NCBI RefSeq assembly: GCF_004768465.1
Contig: NZ_SRMF01000003.1
Coordinates: 372,001-436,000, forward strand
From: Natronospirillum operosum
GTDB lineage: Bacteria > Pseudomonadota > Gammaproteobacteria > Pseudomonadales > Natronospirillaceae
DNA length: 64,000 nucleotides
Reading direction: 5' to 3'
The notes beneath the pieces were generated by a model. It ran no database searches. It had not been told where the DNA came from and worked only from the letters and a program-made list of their open reading frames with translations. How positions within the stretch are numbered: position 1 is the first letter of the stretch; every line of letters begins with the position of its first letter. Shown here piece after piece: positions 1 to 9,228 of the stretch. The translations under genes and the position numbers were made by a program.

Positions 1-1
1 C

Positions 2-913
2 TACAACGACACCTCCATCTTGATCATTCTGGCTCTGGGTCAGATGCTGGTAATTCTGACCCGCTGCATTGACCTCTCGGTGGCAGCCAACCTGGCGCTG
101 ACCGGGATGGTGGTCGGGTTGCTGAATGCGGCGTTCCCCGGCTTTCCGGTAGAAGGCCTGATTGTACTCGCCGTGCTGATGGGTGCCTGCCTGGGTGCGA
201 TCAACGGTGCCTTTGTCTGGCTGCTCGGCGTGCCGGCCATTGTGGTTACTCTGGGCACCATGAGCATCTACCGGGGCAGTATCTTCCTGCTCAGCGGTGG
301 TGATTGGGTCAATGCGCACCAGATGAGCCCGGCCTTCCTGGCCATTCCCCGACAGCTGTTCCTTGGCGTGCCCGTGTTGAGCTGGATGTCGCTGATCGTG
401 ATAGCACTGATGGTCTATATCACCCGCTTCCGCCCCTTTGGACGCCAGTTCTTCGCTGCCGGTGGCAACCCGCGGGCGGCCTTCTATACCGGCATCAATG
501 TGGGCTTTGTGCAGTTTCGTGCCTTTGTGATTTCAGGGGCGCTGGCCGGCCTGTGCGGTTATCTCTGGGTGTCCCGCTATGCGGTGGCCTATACCGAGGT
601 GGCCAATGGTTTTGAGCTGCAGGTGGTGGCCGCCTGCGTGATTGGTGGTATCAGCATCATGGGGGGTGTCGGCACCGTCGCCGGGGCCTTTCTGGGCGCG
701 CTGTTCCTCGGCATTATCAGCAACTCGTTGAGCATTATCGGTGTGTCCCAGTTCTGGCAGATGGCCATATCCGGGGCCGTGATCATCATTGCGGTGATTG
801 CCAACTCCCGTTCCGAGAAAAAGCCGGGACGCATCATTCTGCGTGAAGCCGTGGCTGCAGATGCCATCGACGAATCAGCCCGGGGCGACACTCGCCCGGC
901 CACTGGACAATAA
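2..913 (+). CDS. rhaP: L-rhamnose ABC transporter permease RhaP (5' end outside window)
   Basis: Inner-membrane permease of a ribose/rhamnose-type (BPD_transp_2) sugar ABC importer. The frame is open from base 2, so the true start lies upstream; the TTG at 20 is internal. The visible 303 residues are very hydrophobic and carry the family signatures CIDLSVAANLALTGM near the start and a Gly-rich ACVIGGISIMGGVGTVAGAF stretch near the C-terminus. It is followed after 7 nt by a second permease, then by rhamnose mutarotase and a FGGY kinase, the rhaSTPQUK-type order known from rhizobia. That context is what makes rhamnose the likely substrate. The ATPase and binding protein would be upstream, outside the window. 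Confidence 0.85.
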   Translation, partial: YNDTSILIILALGQMLVILTRCIDLSVAANLALTGMVVGLLNAAFPGFPVEGLIVLAVLMGACLGAINGAFVWLLGVPAIVVTLGTMSIYRGSIFLLSGGDWVNAHQMSPAFLAIPRQLFLGVPVLSWMSLIVIALMVYITRFRPFGRQFFAAGGNPRAAFYTGINVGFVQFRAFVISGALAGLCGYLWVSRYAVAYTEVANGFELQVVAACVIGGISIMGGVGTVAGAFLGALFLGIISNSLSIIGVSQFWQMAISGAVIIIAVIANSRSEKKPGRIILREAVAADAIDESARGDTRPATGQ

Positions 914-920
914 GGAGTGG

Positions 921-1928
921 ATGATGGAACAGTCAGCCAAACTGCCAATACCGAATACCCTGAGCACACCGCTGAAATCACTGCTGGTGCGCTGGGAAAC
1001 CTTTCTGCTGGCGGTGTTCGCCGCTGTGTTCATTGCTTTCTCGGTAACCTCGCCCTACTTTCTGAATGTGTGGAACCTGTCGGATGCCACCTTCAATTTT
1101 ACCGAGCGGGCGCTGATTGCACTGCCCATGGCCATGCTGATCATCTGTCGCGAGATCGATCTCTCGGTGGCCTCCATTATTGCGCTGGCCTCCGTGGCTA
1201 TGGGCTATGTAGCGCAGACCGGAGCGGATGTGCCTCTGATCGTGCTGACCGGCATCACGGTCGGCCTGCTGTGCGGCCTGTTCAACGGCTTTGTTGTGAC
1301 CACCTTCGGCATTCCGTCCATCGTGGTGACCATCGGTACCATGAGCCTGTTTCGAGGCATCACCCAAGGCCTGATGGGCAACCAGGTGCTGCGTGACTAT
1401 CCGTTCGAATTTGCCTTCTTTGGGCAGGGCTATGTGTACTGGGTGTTTTCGTTCCAGTTCGTGCTGTTTCTCAGCTGCGCCCTGTTGTTCTATATCCTGT
1501 TGCACCGAACCAATTTCGGCCGGCGAACCTATGCCATTGGCAACAACCCGACAGCGGCGGAGTTCTCCGGTATCAAGGTGCGCCGCCACAAAATGATTCT
1601 GTTCGCCATGGTGGGTGTGATGGCAGGCGTGGCGTCCGTGCTGCTGACGTCACGTCTGGGCAGTACCCGACCCGCTATTGCCTTTGGCTGGGAGCTCAGC
1701 ATCGTCACCATGGTGGTGCTCGGTGGCGTGAACATACTGGGCGGTTCCGGCACCATACCCGGTGTGGTTATTGCTGCCTTCCTGATGGGTGTGGTCACGT
1801 TCGGACTCGGGCTGATGAATATTCCGGGCATCGTCATGAACATCATCATCGGCCTGATGCTGATCACGGTGATCAGCATTCCGGTGATCATGCGGCGAAT
1901 CCAGCAGCATCGGAGTCGACACCTATGA
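921..1928 (+). CDS. rhaQ: L-rhamnose ABC transporter permease RhaQ
   Basis: Second inner-membrane permease of the rhamnose importer, 335 residues. ATG 921 is chosen because an AAGGAG sits just upstream (912-917, overlapping the rhaP stop); an open frame reaching back to 798 overlaps rhaP and is unlikely. The CREIDLSVASIIALASVAM segment and the C-terminal VVLGGVNILGGSGTIPGVV segment match the paired segments in RhaP, as expected for paralogous permeases forming a heterodimer. Its stop overlaps the next start as ATGA, indicating translational coupling. Confidence 0.87.
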   Translation: MMEQSAKLPIPNTLSTPLKSLLVRWETFLLAVFAAVFIAFSVTSPYFLNVWNLSDATFNFTERALIALPMAMLIICREIDLSVASIIALASVAMGYVAQTGADVPLIVLTGITVGLLCGLFNGFVVTTFGIPSIVVTIGTMSLFRGITQGLMGNQVLRDYPFEFAFFGQGYVYWVFSFQFVLFLSCALLFYILLHRTNFGRRTYAIGNNPTAAEFSGIKVRRHKMILFAMVGVMAGVASVLLTSRLGSTRPAIAFGWELSIVTMVVLGGVNILGGSGTIPGVVIAAFLMGVVTFGLGLMNIPGIVMNIIIGLMLITVISIPVIMRRIQQHRSRHL

Positions 1929-2239
1929 TCCACGCTTCCGTGATGCAGCTGCACCCCGGGCAGGAAACCGAGTACCGGCGCCGGCATGACGAACTGTGGC
2001 CGGAGCTGCGGGCCCACCTGAAAGCCTGCGGCATACGCAACTATCACATCTTTCTGCATCCGGAGACGCTGCAACTGTTCGCCTGCTTTGAAACCGAAGA
2101 TGAGCTGGATGAACAGCGACTCAAGACAGCGGCTGTGATGCAGCGCTGGTGGGACTATATGGCCGACATCATGGACACCAGAAAAGAGTCCACGGAGCCG
2201 GAAGCAACCCAATTGCGTGAGGTGTTTCACCTGCCATGA
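1925..2239 (+). CDS. rhaM: L-rhamnose mutarotase
   Basis: Cytoplasmic 104-residue enzyme that interconverts the alpha and beta anomers of L-rhamnose. The length and fold signature fit RhaM/RhaU: an early HPGQETEYRRRHDELWPEL helix, GIRNYHIFLHPETLQLFACFE strands, and a WWDYMADIM motif carrying the active-site-type Trp pair. It overlaps rhaQ and rhaK by 4 nt each (ATGA junctions), so transporter, mutarotase and kinase are translated as a coupled unit. Called rhaU in rhizobial operons. Confidence 0.93.
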   Translation: MIHASVMQLHPGQETEYRRRHDELWPELRAHLKACGIRNYHIFLHPETLQLFACFETEDELDEQRLKTAAVMQRWWDYMADIMDTRKESTEPEATQLREVFHLP

Positions 2240-3654
2240 GTGCTGATATGGATTTGCGACAACCAGTGATTGCGGTGCTGGATATCGGCAAGACCAACGT
2301 CAAGCTGTGTGCCATAGAAGGCGGCAATCATGGCGGGGCGCTGCTGGCCAAACACAGCCGGAGCAATGGTGTAGTTCAGGGCGCGCCCTATCCGCATGTG
2401 GATGATAGAGCTATCTGGCATTGGGTGTGCGAGGCGCTGGCACAACTGGCGCGCGAGTATCATGTGACCTCCATCGCCATTACCACGCACGGGGCGACGG
2501 CGGCCTGCCTGGCCGGTGACGAGCTGGCACTGCCCATTCTGGATTACGAAAGCCCGCTCTGTCAGAGCCTGAATAATGAATACCGCACCACCAGACCGGC
2601 CTTCGAGGAATCGGGTAGCCCGGACATGGCTGTGGGCCTCAATCTCGGCCGGCAGCTGTATTGGTTGTCCCGGGCCTATCGGCAGGCTTTCGAGCGAGTC
2701 ACGGATATTCTGCTCTATCCCCAGTACTGGGGGTGGTTGCTCAGTGGCGTGAAGGCCAGCGAGGTAACGTCGCTGGGATGTCATACGGACCTGTGGGACC
2801 CGATGCGGGAGGATTTCTCTTCCCTGACCGACCGCATGGGCTGGCGCGAACTCTTGCCCGACCTGCAGCCCACCGGCGAGGTGCTGGGGCCGGTGCAGCC
2901 GGAACTGGCAGCCCGGCTCGGTCTGCCGGAAGACTGCATGGTCTGCAATGGCATCCATGACAGCAATGCTTCTCTGGTACCCCACCTGCTGACCCGCAGT
3001 GCGCCCTTCACCGTGGTGTCGAGCGGCACCTGGACCGTGATCTGCAGCATTGGCGCCAGTGCTGAGCGTCTGCAGGAAGACCTGGACATGCTGGTCAATG
3101 TGAATGCCTACGGCGAGGCTGTCCCCACCATCCGCTTTATGGGCGGCCGCGAATGGGAGACGTTGCGGGGCACGGGGCAGACATCGCTGGCCGATCTGAA
3201 GCGGGTGATGACGGCAGAGATTCATGCCTTGCCAGCATTTTCAGACCAGGGCGGCCCTTTTCGGCATCATGCAGGGCGCCTGGTTGGCCCGGTGCATCAA
3301 CTGAACAGTGCCGGCAAGACGGCTCTGGCGTCAGTCTACTGTGCGCTGATGACCGACTACTGCCTGGACCTGCTCGGCAGTGAAGGGGATATCGTCATTG
3401 AAGGCGCCTTTGCCCGCAATGATGTCTATATGTATACCCTGGCCACGCTGCGGGCTCAGGGTGCCCGGCAGGACCTTTACGGCAGCAGTGACAGCACCGG
3501 CACCACTCAGGGCACTGCCATGCTGGGCCAGAGCATCAATCATTGGCCGCTCAGTGCGGCGCAGCTTGTGGCGCCGCTGGCAGAGTCACAGGCTTTGCTT
3601 GCGTATGCCGGAAACTGGCGCCAGTTGGTCAAGGCCATGGCTGCCGCCGCCTAG
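2236..3654 (+). CDS. rhaK: FGGY-family rhamnose kinase RhaK
   Basis: FGGY carbohydrate kinase of 472 residues. The N-terminal phosphate-1-type motif AVLDIGKTNVKL and the later SSGTWTVICS segment of the ATPase fold are visible. It resembles the rhizobial RhaK type more than enterobacterial RhaB; in rhizobia this kinase is also reported to be needed for rhamnose uptake (family knowledge, not shown here). The start ATG 2236 overlaps the rhaM stop; a second in-frame ATG at 2248 is possible. The gene ends 35 nt from the end of convergent lutC with no convincing terminator between. The exact phosphorylated sugar is inferred from operon context. Confidence 0.85.
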   Translation: MSADMDLRQPVIAVLDIGKTNVKLCAIEGGNHGGALLAKHSRSNGVVQGAPYPHVDDRAIWHWVCEALAQLAREYHVTSIAITTHGATAACLAGDELALPILDYESPLCQSLNNEYRTTRPAFEESGSPDMAVGLNLGRQLYWLSRAYRQAFERVTDILLYPQYWGWLLSGVKASEVTSLGCHTDLWDPMREDFSSLTDRMGWRELLPDLQPTGEVLGPVQPELAARLGLPEDCMVCNGIHDSNASLVPHLLTRSAPFTVVSSGTWTVICSIGASAERLQEDLDMLVNVNAYGEAVPTIRFMGGREWETLRGTGQTSLADLKRVMTAEIHALPAFSDQGGPFRHHAGRLVGPVHQLNSAGKTALASVYCALMTDYCLDLLGSEGDIVIEGAFARNDVYMYTLATLRAQGARQDLYGSSDSTGTTQGTAMLGQSINHWPLSAAQLVAPLAESQALLAYAGNWRQLVKAMAAAA

Positions 3655-3689
3655 CGCCTGCAGTCTCTCCTTTCTCGTCCCGGACGGGC

Positions 3690-4352
3690 TCAGGGATGGC
3701 GGACCAAAACGATCAGCTCTCTGGGCCCGTGCACCCCGTAGGCCAGGGTCTGCTCGATATCAGCCGTTTTTGAGGGGCCTGAAATCAGCAACACATTCGT
3801 TGGCATGCGGGTCGCCCAGTGTTCGCGCTGCATGGCCTCCTGGAAGGTGGGGTAGAGGCGATCGGCATCCAGCACGGCGATATGGATGGGTGGCACCAGA
3901 CTCATCAGGCGGGGCTGGTCGGCATCCGGCCACAGGATCAGACTGCCGGTTTCAGCAATGCCGCCTTCAGTAGAGGTCAGGCTGACTTCCACTTTCTCGA
4001 ACAGTTCGCTCTGCCAGTCCTCGATGGGACGATCATAGGTCATGGGCTCGACCTCGGTATCCGCAAGGGCGGCGCGTGCCTCCACACCCACGGCATGCCG
4101 GGCCGGCAGGAGCAACCGTTTGAGCTGGCGTGCCTGCAGCAGGTCGCGCAGAGCGTCTGTCCATTGCGCCGCCGGCGTATGGATGACCTCGCCGTGGACA
4201 CTGGTCAGGCAGCGCTCGAAGCGTTCCAGCATCTGTTCACGGGTGGGCGTGTCCGGCGTCATCACCCGAAAGTTGCTCGTCGGTACCGACAGCGCTCGAT
4301 CGGTGCGCTGGCGCAGGTGGTGCAGAATGCGGGCTCTGGCCTCTTGGCTCAT
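3690..4352 (-). CDS. lutC: L-lactate utilization protein LutC (LUD domain)
   Basis: Third component of the LutABC complex that oxidises L-lactate to pyruvate. The 220-residue product starts MSQEARARILHHLRQ and is a single LUD-type domain; GGIAETGSLILWPDADQPR is the family's conserved AETG block. ATG 4352 is chosen because AGGAG lies upstream and because it overlaps the lutB stop as ATGA; the open frame back to 4685 only shadows lutB. Last gene of lutABC, converging on rhaK. Confidence 0.9.
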   Translation of the reverse strand: MSQEARARILHHLRQRTDRALSVPTSNFRVMTPDTPTREQMLERFERCLTSVHGEVIHTPAAQWTDALRDLLQARQLKRLLLPARHAVGVEARAALADTEVEPMTYDRPIEDWQSELFEKVEVSLTSTEGGIAETGSLILWPDADQPRLMSLVPPIHIAVLDADRLYPTFQEAMQREHWATRMPTNVLLISGPSKTADIEQTLAYGVHGPRELIVLVRHP

Positions 4353-5776
4353 GACGAACTCCTGTTGCGTTGCAGTAGGTGCTGATGCAGGGATCTGGCG
4401 GCTGGTCGTGGTGCCTTGCGGTAGCGCGTCCAGCCACCCAGCCGGCGTGGCGACAGAAAGCGCAGCGCCATGACCAGCCTCAGGGCGGCCCGATAACAGC
4501 GCGGATGGCTGTTCAGCCAGGCCCAGGCCCGCCATACGCCAACCTCTGTCCAGTGGCGCTTGACCCCATGGCCGCGGACCACTGACGGCCTGCTGCTGTC
4601 GCCATCCACGGCTTCGCGGCGCAGGCGTACCAGCAGCTCGGGAATGGGTATGCGCACCGGGCAGACCTCGCCGCAGGCGCCACACAGGGACGAGGCGCTG
4701 GGCAGATCTCTGGTGTCTTCCAGACCCAGCAGGTGCGGCATCAGTATCTTGCCGATGGGGCCAGGGTAGGTGGTGCCATAGGTGTGGCCACCGACTCGGG
4801 TATAGACCGGGCAGTGGTTCATGCAGGCACCACAGCGAATGCAGCGCAGAGTGTCCAGCAGTTGGTCATCCTGATAGATGTCGGAGCGGCCGTTATCGAC
4901 CAGCACCAGATGCACGGCCTGCGGGCCGTCCTGTTCCTCCGCCTTGCGGGGGCCGGTGATCATGTTGAGATAGGTGGTGATGTGCTGGCCGGTAGCAGAG
5001 CGCGTCAGCAGGCTGAGCAGCGGCGGTACGTCAGCCAGGTGCTGCACGACTTTCTCAATGCCGGTCACGGCAATGTGGCAGGGCGGCACCGTGGTACTCA
5101 TGCGGCCGTTGCCCTCATTTTCCACCAGGCACAGCGTGCCGGTTTCAGCGATTGCGAAGTTGGCCCCGGAAAGGCCCACATCGGCGCGCTGAAAGGCCTG
5201 CCGCATCTGCGCCCGGGCGCTCGCCGTCAGGTAGTCGACATCCTGTGAGCGTTGGGTGCCGGTCTTGTCATGCAGCAGCTCGGAGATTTCCTCGGTATTC
5301 TTGTGAATGGCCGGCATGATGATATGCGAGGGTGTTTCTTCGGCGAGCTGCACAATGTATTCGCCGAGGTCCGACTCCAGCGCCGTAATCCCGACTTCGG
5401 CCAGATGATGGTTCAGTTCCATCTCCTCCGACACCATGGATTTGCCCTTGATGACCGAGCGGGCGCCCTGCTGCTGACAGATGTCGGTAATGATCTGGCA
5501 GGCCTGGTCGCCGTCCTGTGCCCAGTGCACCTGTATGCCGTTGCGTGTGCAGTTGGCTTCGAGCTGTTCGAGCAGGTCCGGCAACTGGCTCAGAGCGCGC
5601 TGGCGGATTGCGGCGCCGAGGTCGCGCAGGGCTTCGGTGTCGTGGTCCTGCAGTGCTGTGGCCCGCTTCTGCATCAGGCCATCCATGGCGCGACGAAAGT
5701 TCTGCCTGATACGCGGGTTGTTGAGCGCGTCACGCGCGCGTGGATGAAAATGCCGGACGGCTTCCTGGCTGCTCAC
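4349..5776 (-). CDS. lutB: Lactate utilization iron-sulfur protein LutB
   Basis: Cytoplasmic Fe-S subunit of the L-lactate oxidising complex, about 475 residues. An N-terminal LUD domain with the AETGTLCLVENEGNGR block is followed by two ferredoxin-like clusters: CIRCGACMNHCPVY (cysteines near 312, 315, 318 and 322) and CGACGEVCPV (near 365, 368 and 372). GTG 5776 is preferred over TTG 5782 because AAGGAG is then 8 nt away and the start overlaps the lutA stop as GTGA. Coupling on both sides (GTGA, ATGA) suggests stoichiometric synthesis of the three subunits. Confidence 0.93.
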   Translation of the reverse strand: MSSQEAVRHFHPRARDALNNPRIRQNFRRAMDGLMQKRATALQDHDTEALRDLGAAIRQRALSQLPDLLEQLEANCTRNGIQVHWAQDGDQACQIITDICQQQGARSVIKGKSMVSEEMELNHHLAEVGITALESDLGEYIVQLAEETPSHIIMPAIHKNTEEISELLHDKTGTQRSQDVDYLTASARAQMRQAFQRADVGLSGANFAIAETGTLCLVENEGNGRMSTTVPPCHIAVTGIEKVVQHLADVPPLLSLLTRSATGQHITTYLNMITGPRKAEEQDGPQAVHLVLVDNGRSDIYQDDQLLDTLRCIRCGACMNHCPVYTRVGGHTYGTTYPGPIGKILMPHLLGLEDTRDLPSASSLCGACGEVCPVRIPIPELLVRLRREAVDGDSSRPSVVRGHGVKRHWTEVGVWRAWAWLNSHPRCYRAALRLVMALRFLSPRRLGGWTRYRKAPRPAARSLHQHLLQRNRSSS

Positions 5777-6537
5777 AGGCAACGCTCCTTCAGAAAGCTG
5801 AGTATGTGCTGGCCGCGCACCGGGCTGCCCTTGTGTTCGGCATGGCCGTCAATATTCATCAGGCAGCCGCAATCAGTGGTGACAAAGTGCTCCGCCCCGC
5901 TGTCCTCCAGTGCCTGCAGCTTGTCTTCCACCATGGCGCCGGACACTTCCGCGTGGCGCACGGCAAAGGTGCCGCCAAACCCGCAGCATTCGGTCGGCCG
6001 TGCCTGCTCGACCAGTTCGACCTGCTGCAACTGGCGCAGCAGTGCCGGGCCGGCATCGGCCGCGCCCATCTCGCGGCGCGCAGTGCAGGACGTGTGCAGG
6101 GCCACGCGCCGGGGCTGCCCCCGATCCTGCAACTGCAGGTGGCAGACGTTGACCAGAAAGTCGGTCAGTTCCCAGGTGCGCCGGGCAATCTGCTCGGCCT
6201 GTTCTGCCAGTGGTGTGCCGGCAAACAGTTCGGGGTAGTGGCGGTGTATCATGCCGGCGCAGGAGCCGGCAGGCACCACAATGGGCCAGGGCTCCGGAAA
6301 CAGAGCCAGCTGTTTCGTCGCTACCGCACGCGACTCATTTATATAGCCGGAACTGTAGGGCGGCTGGCCGCAGCAGGTCTGGTCGGCCGGGTAGATCACC
6401 TCGATACCGGCATGCTCCAGCAGCTCTATGCCTGACAGCCCGGCCTCCGGGTAGATAATATCCACCAGGCAGGTGGCAAAGAAATACACCTTCTCGGGTT
6501 TGGCAGGGTACAGTTTTATTCTGTCGCTGGACGTCAT
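5773..6537 (-). CDS. lutA: L-lactate utilization protein LutA (CCG-domain Fe-S protein)
   Basis: First gene of the lut operon, 254 residues, with two cysteine-rich CCG domains: TCCGQPPYSSGY, HTSCTARRE, ECCGFGGTF and DCGCLMNIDG. This is the GlcF/HdrB-like Fe-S type typical of LutA/YkgE. ATG 6537 with GGAGAG upstream is preferred over the upstream start at 6615, whose extra 26 residues are not family-like. The 225-bp space to GH105 (6538-6762) should contain the lut promoter. It is AT-rich around 6566-6613, but I see no clear operator and no adjacent LutR or LldR gene. Confidence 0.92.
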   Translation of the reverse strand: MTSSDRIKLYPAKPEKVYFFATCLVDIIYPEAGLSGIELLEHAGIEVIYPADQTCCGQPPYSSGYINESRAVATKQLALFPEPWPIVVPAGSCAGMIHRHYPELFAGTPLAEQAEQIARRTWELTDFLVNVCHLQLQDRGQPRRVALHTSCTARREMGAADAGPALLRQLQQVELVEQARPTECCGFGGTFAVRHAEVSGAMVEDKLQALEDSGAEHFVTTDCGCLMNIDGHAEHKGSPVRGQHILSFLKERCL

Positions 6538-6762
6538 AATGCTCTCCAGATCGGGCCAGCCAACACTTGATTGTATATGATTGTTATTGACTGATAGTGA
6601 TCGTAAATTTACCACATATCAGGCGGAATGACAGCTCTGTGATCAATGTTGACTGTAAAACAGGGCTCGACACGATTGGCCTGACGCTGGTAGGGGCGCA
6701 CCATGAGCCCGCTCAGTACGCTCTTTGGCGATAATGCAGTGCGGGCCTATGGGTTGGCGGTG

Positions 6763-7902
6763 CTAGATGAATGACCGTCTATATTCGGTCAGACTCAATA
6801 TCGCCATGGCCTGGCCGTAGGGCATCGAGGTCAGCGGAATATTCCGGTAATAGTCCAAGTCTTCACCCATGGCCGTGCCGAAGGACACATGCTTCAGTTC
6901 GCCGGTAGGATCAATCTGCTTGAATACCCCCTGAATCGCCTTTTCGGCGGGTGCGAAGTACTCCTGGCTGATCAACCGCTGACGGATGGCCTTGAGCATG
7001 CCGTAGGCAAAGCCGGCGCTGGCGGAGGCTTCGGCATAGGAGTCCGGGTCATTGAGCAGCGTGGGCCAGAGGCCGCTGTCGCTTTGGCAGGCGACCAGCG
7101 CTTCGATCTGACGGTTCAGTACTCCGGTCAGTTGCCGGTACACAGCATCGGTCTCGGGCAGCCCGGTGACCTCGAGGAAATCCGGGATGGCAATGGTGAC
7201 CCAGCTGTTCCCGCGAGCCCAGAGGGCATTGGCAAAATTGTGGTTGCCTGCAAAGGTCCAACCATGAAACCAAAGGCCGGTTTCCGTGTCCATGAGGTAC
7301 TGAGTGTGCTGCAGGAACTGGAACTTGGCCTCTTCGACGTAGTCAGGTCTGTTCAGCAGTCGGCCGATTTTGGCCAGCGGCATGACTGACATCATCAGGG
7401 TGTCATCCCACATCTGTTCCTTGTTTTCACTGTTGTAGACAACATGCTGCAGGCCCCCGCAGCGGGTTCTGGGCATGTCATGCATGACCCAGTCTGCCCA
7501 GGTTTCCAGGTAGGGCAGCAGGGATGGGTCCCGGGTATCTTCGTAGCGGTAAGCCAGGGTCAGAAACGGACAGACCGTGTTGACGTTCTTGGTGGCCTGG
7601 CGTTCTCTGAAGCGATCCCGGAACCATTGGTCCACGATCTCCATGACGGACTCGTCATTGGTTTGGCGGGCGAACTGGTACATGCCGTACAGTCCAATGC
7701 CGTGGGTCCACTCCCAGCCGGCCCAGCCCTTGGTATCGATTACGCGGCCGTCGTCCAGGTGCAGAAGAAATTCCCCGGTTTCATCCTTGATGTTGATCAG
7801 GTTGTCGATCAACGCACGGATGGCCCCATCAACCTGCTCGACCTCCAGTGGCCGCTGCGGTTGGCGTAGCAGAGAACTGTGTTTAACGGGATAGACTGTC
7901 AT
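6763..7902 (-). CDS. GH105 unsaturated rhamnogalacturonyl/glucuronyl hydrolase
   Basis: Cytoplasmic glycoside hydrolase family 105 protein of 379 residues with no signal peptide. Family features visible: GWAGWEWTHGIGLYGMYQ near residue 60, the catalytic-type MWDDTLMMSVMPLAKIGRL, GLWFHGW, and WARGNSWVTIAIPDF lining the alpha6/alpha6 barrel. Such enzymes use hydration of the C4-C5 double bond to release 5-keto-4-deoxyuronate from oligosaccharides made by polysaccharide lyases. It follows TRAP dctM after 27 nt on the same strand, and KduI/KduD for its product are encoded nearby. The parent polysaccharide (rhamnogalacturonan, ulvan or similar) cannot be told from sequence; adjacent GH78 and rhamnose genes favour a rhamnose-containing one. 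Confidence 0.88.
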   Translation of the reverse strand: MTVYPVKHSSLLRQPQRPLEVEQVDGAIRALIDNLINIKDETGEFLLHLDDGRVIDTKGWAGWEWTHGIGLYGMYQFARQTNDESVMEIVDQWFRDRFRERQATKNVNTVCPFLTLAYRYEDTRDPSLLPYLETWADWVMHDMPRTRCGGLQHVVYNSENKEQMWDDTLMMSVMPLAKIGRLLNRPDYVEEAKFQFLQHTQYLMDTETGLWFHGWTFAGNHNFANALWARGNSWVTIAIPDFLEVTGLPETDAVYRQLTGVLNRQIEALVACQSDSGLWPTLLNDPDSYAEASASAGFAYGMLKAIRQRLISQEYFAPAEKAIQGVFKQIDPTGELKHVSFGTAMGEDLDYYRNIPLTSMPYGQAMAILSLTEYRRSFI

Positions 7903-7915
7903 GCGATCCTCAATT

Positions 7916-7934
7916 TCTACAATATTGTTTTAAA
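7916..7934. promoter_or_regulatory. weak KdgR-like operator candidate
   Basis: TCTACAATATTGTTTTAAA, in the 27-bp gap between dctM and the GH105 gene. It contains a perfect 10-bp palindrome ACAATATTGT and the right half ATTGTTTT shared with the sites at 11015 and 14674. It matches about 11 of 19 positions of the enterobacterial KdgR consensus as I remember it. Low-confidence call. Confidence 0.3.
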
Positions 7935-9228
7935 TCAAACCCATGGCCCTGGGCAGGAACAATGTCGTGTTCGGCACCAGAGTGATCAGCAGAAGTACGG
8001 CAATAATGACCAGGTAGTAGGGCAACAACGGCAGGAGAGCCTTTTCCACGCGAATTCCCGCGACGCTGGCGCCCACAAACAGTCCACTGCCTACAGGTGG
8101 CGTGATGGTTCCGATACAGAGGTTGTACACCATGAAGATGCCGAAATGGACAGGGTGTACGCCTAGATTGGTCGCAATGGGCAACAGAATGGGCGTGAAA
8201 ATCAGAATGGCCGGTCCGATATCCATAAAGGTGCCAATCACCAGCAGCAGTGCCGTAATGATCAGCAGTACGATCAACGGATTTTCCGACACACCCAGAA
8301 TGAAGTCCCGGATCATGGCCGGCAGGCCCGTGATCGACATGGCAAACGACATGGCGGATGACGTGGCCAGAAGAAACATGATGATGCCGGTGAGAATCAG
8401 CGTCTGCTTCAGAATGGCCTGCATGTGGGCGAATTTTACCGTGCGGTAAACCACAATGGTCAGGAAGGCGGTGTAGACAACAGCGACGGCGGAGCCCTCT
8501 ATGGCCGTGAATACGCCACCGACAATGCCGCCAACGACAACGACTATCAGACATAGGCTGGGCAGCGCCTGCCAGATCACCCTGAGGGCTGTGCCTTTCT
8601 CGATTTGCTGCTTTGATCGATAGCCCCTGCGGCGTGCAATCACAAAGGTGACGGCCATGCAGCCCAGACCCCACAGAACGCCAGAGACCAGGCCGCCGGC
8701 AAACAGCGCGGCAACAGAGGTACCGCCGCTGGCCAGCGCATAGAGAATGAAGGCCGTGGTCGGGGGTATCAGCATGCCCGTGGGGGCCGATGCTATGTTC
8801 ACGGCGGCGGCAAACGCCCGATCATAGCCGTCACGCACACTCATGGGCACCATGACGCCACCAATGGAGGTGGAGGCGGCAATGGCTGATCCGGAGATGG
8901 CCCCAAAAAGCATGTTGCCGCCGATATTGGTGTGAGACAGCGAACCCGGGATGCGGCCGGTAATCAGTTTGGCGAAATTCACCAGTCGCATGGCGATGCC
9001 GCCCATGTTCATGATGACACCGGAGAGAATGAAAAAGGGCACGGCCAGCAGGGTAAAGCTGTCCAGGCTTGAAAACATGCGCTGAGCCACGGTGAACATG
9101 GCGATATCCGGGGGCAGTGCCAGGAAGATGGTCAGCAATGACGAAATGGCTATGCAGATGCCGATGGGAACGCCAAGCAACAGGAGCACGGCAAAGGTGG
9201 TCATCAGTATGATCGGTGCATCAAACAT
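7930..9228 (-). CDS. dctM: TRAP transporter large permease DctM
   Basis: Inner-membrane large subunit (about 12 helices, 432 residues) of a tripartite ATP-independent periplasmic transporter driven by the sodium or proton gradient. DctM features: PIGICIAISSLLTIFL, GAISGSAIAASTSIGGVMVPMS and the C-terminal GTITPPVGSGLFVGASVAG. It overlaps dctQ by 8 nt. With GH105 downstream and kdgK/kdgR divergent, the cargo is most likely an unsaturated di-uronide or related acid sugar (inference). Confidence 0.9.
   Translation of the reverse strand: MFDAPIILMTTFAVLLLLGVPIGICIAISSLLTIFLALPPDIAMFTVAQRMFSSLDSFTLLAVPFFILSGVIMNMGGIAMRLVNFAKLITGRIPGSLSHTNIGGNMLFGAISGSAIAASTSIGGVMVPMSVRDGYDRAFAAAVNIASAPTGMLIPPTTAFILYALASGGTSVAALFAGGLVSGVLWGLGCMAVTFVIARRRGYRSKQQIEKGTALRVIWQALPSLCLIVVVVGGIVGGVFTAIEGSAVAVVYTAFLTIVVYRTVKFAHMQAILKQTLILTGIIMFLLATSSAMSFAMSITGLPAMIRDFILGVSENPLIVLLIITALLLVIGTFMDIGPAILIFTPILLPIATNLGVHPVHFGIFMVYNLCIGTITPPVGSGLFVGASVAGIRVEKALLPLLPYYLVIIAVLLLITLVPNTTLFLPRAMGLI

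Noticed and set aside
3655-3689. Bidirectional terminator between rhaK and lutC
   Set aside because: Only a 4-bp CCCG/CGGG stem with a 2-nt loop and no U-run could be found.
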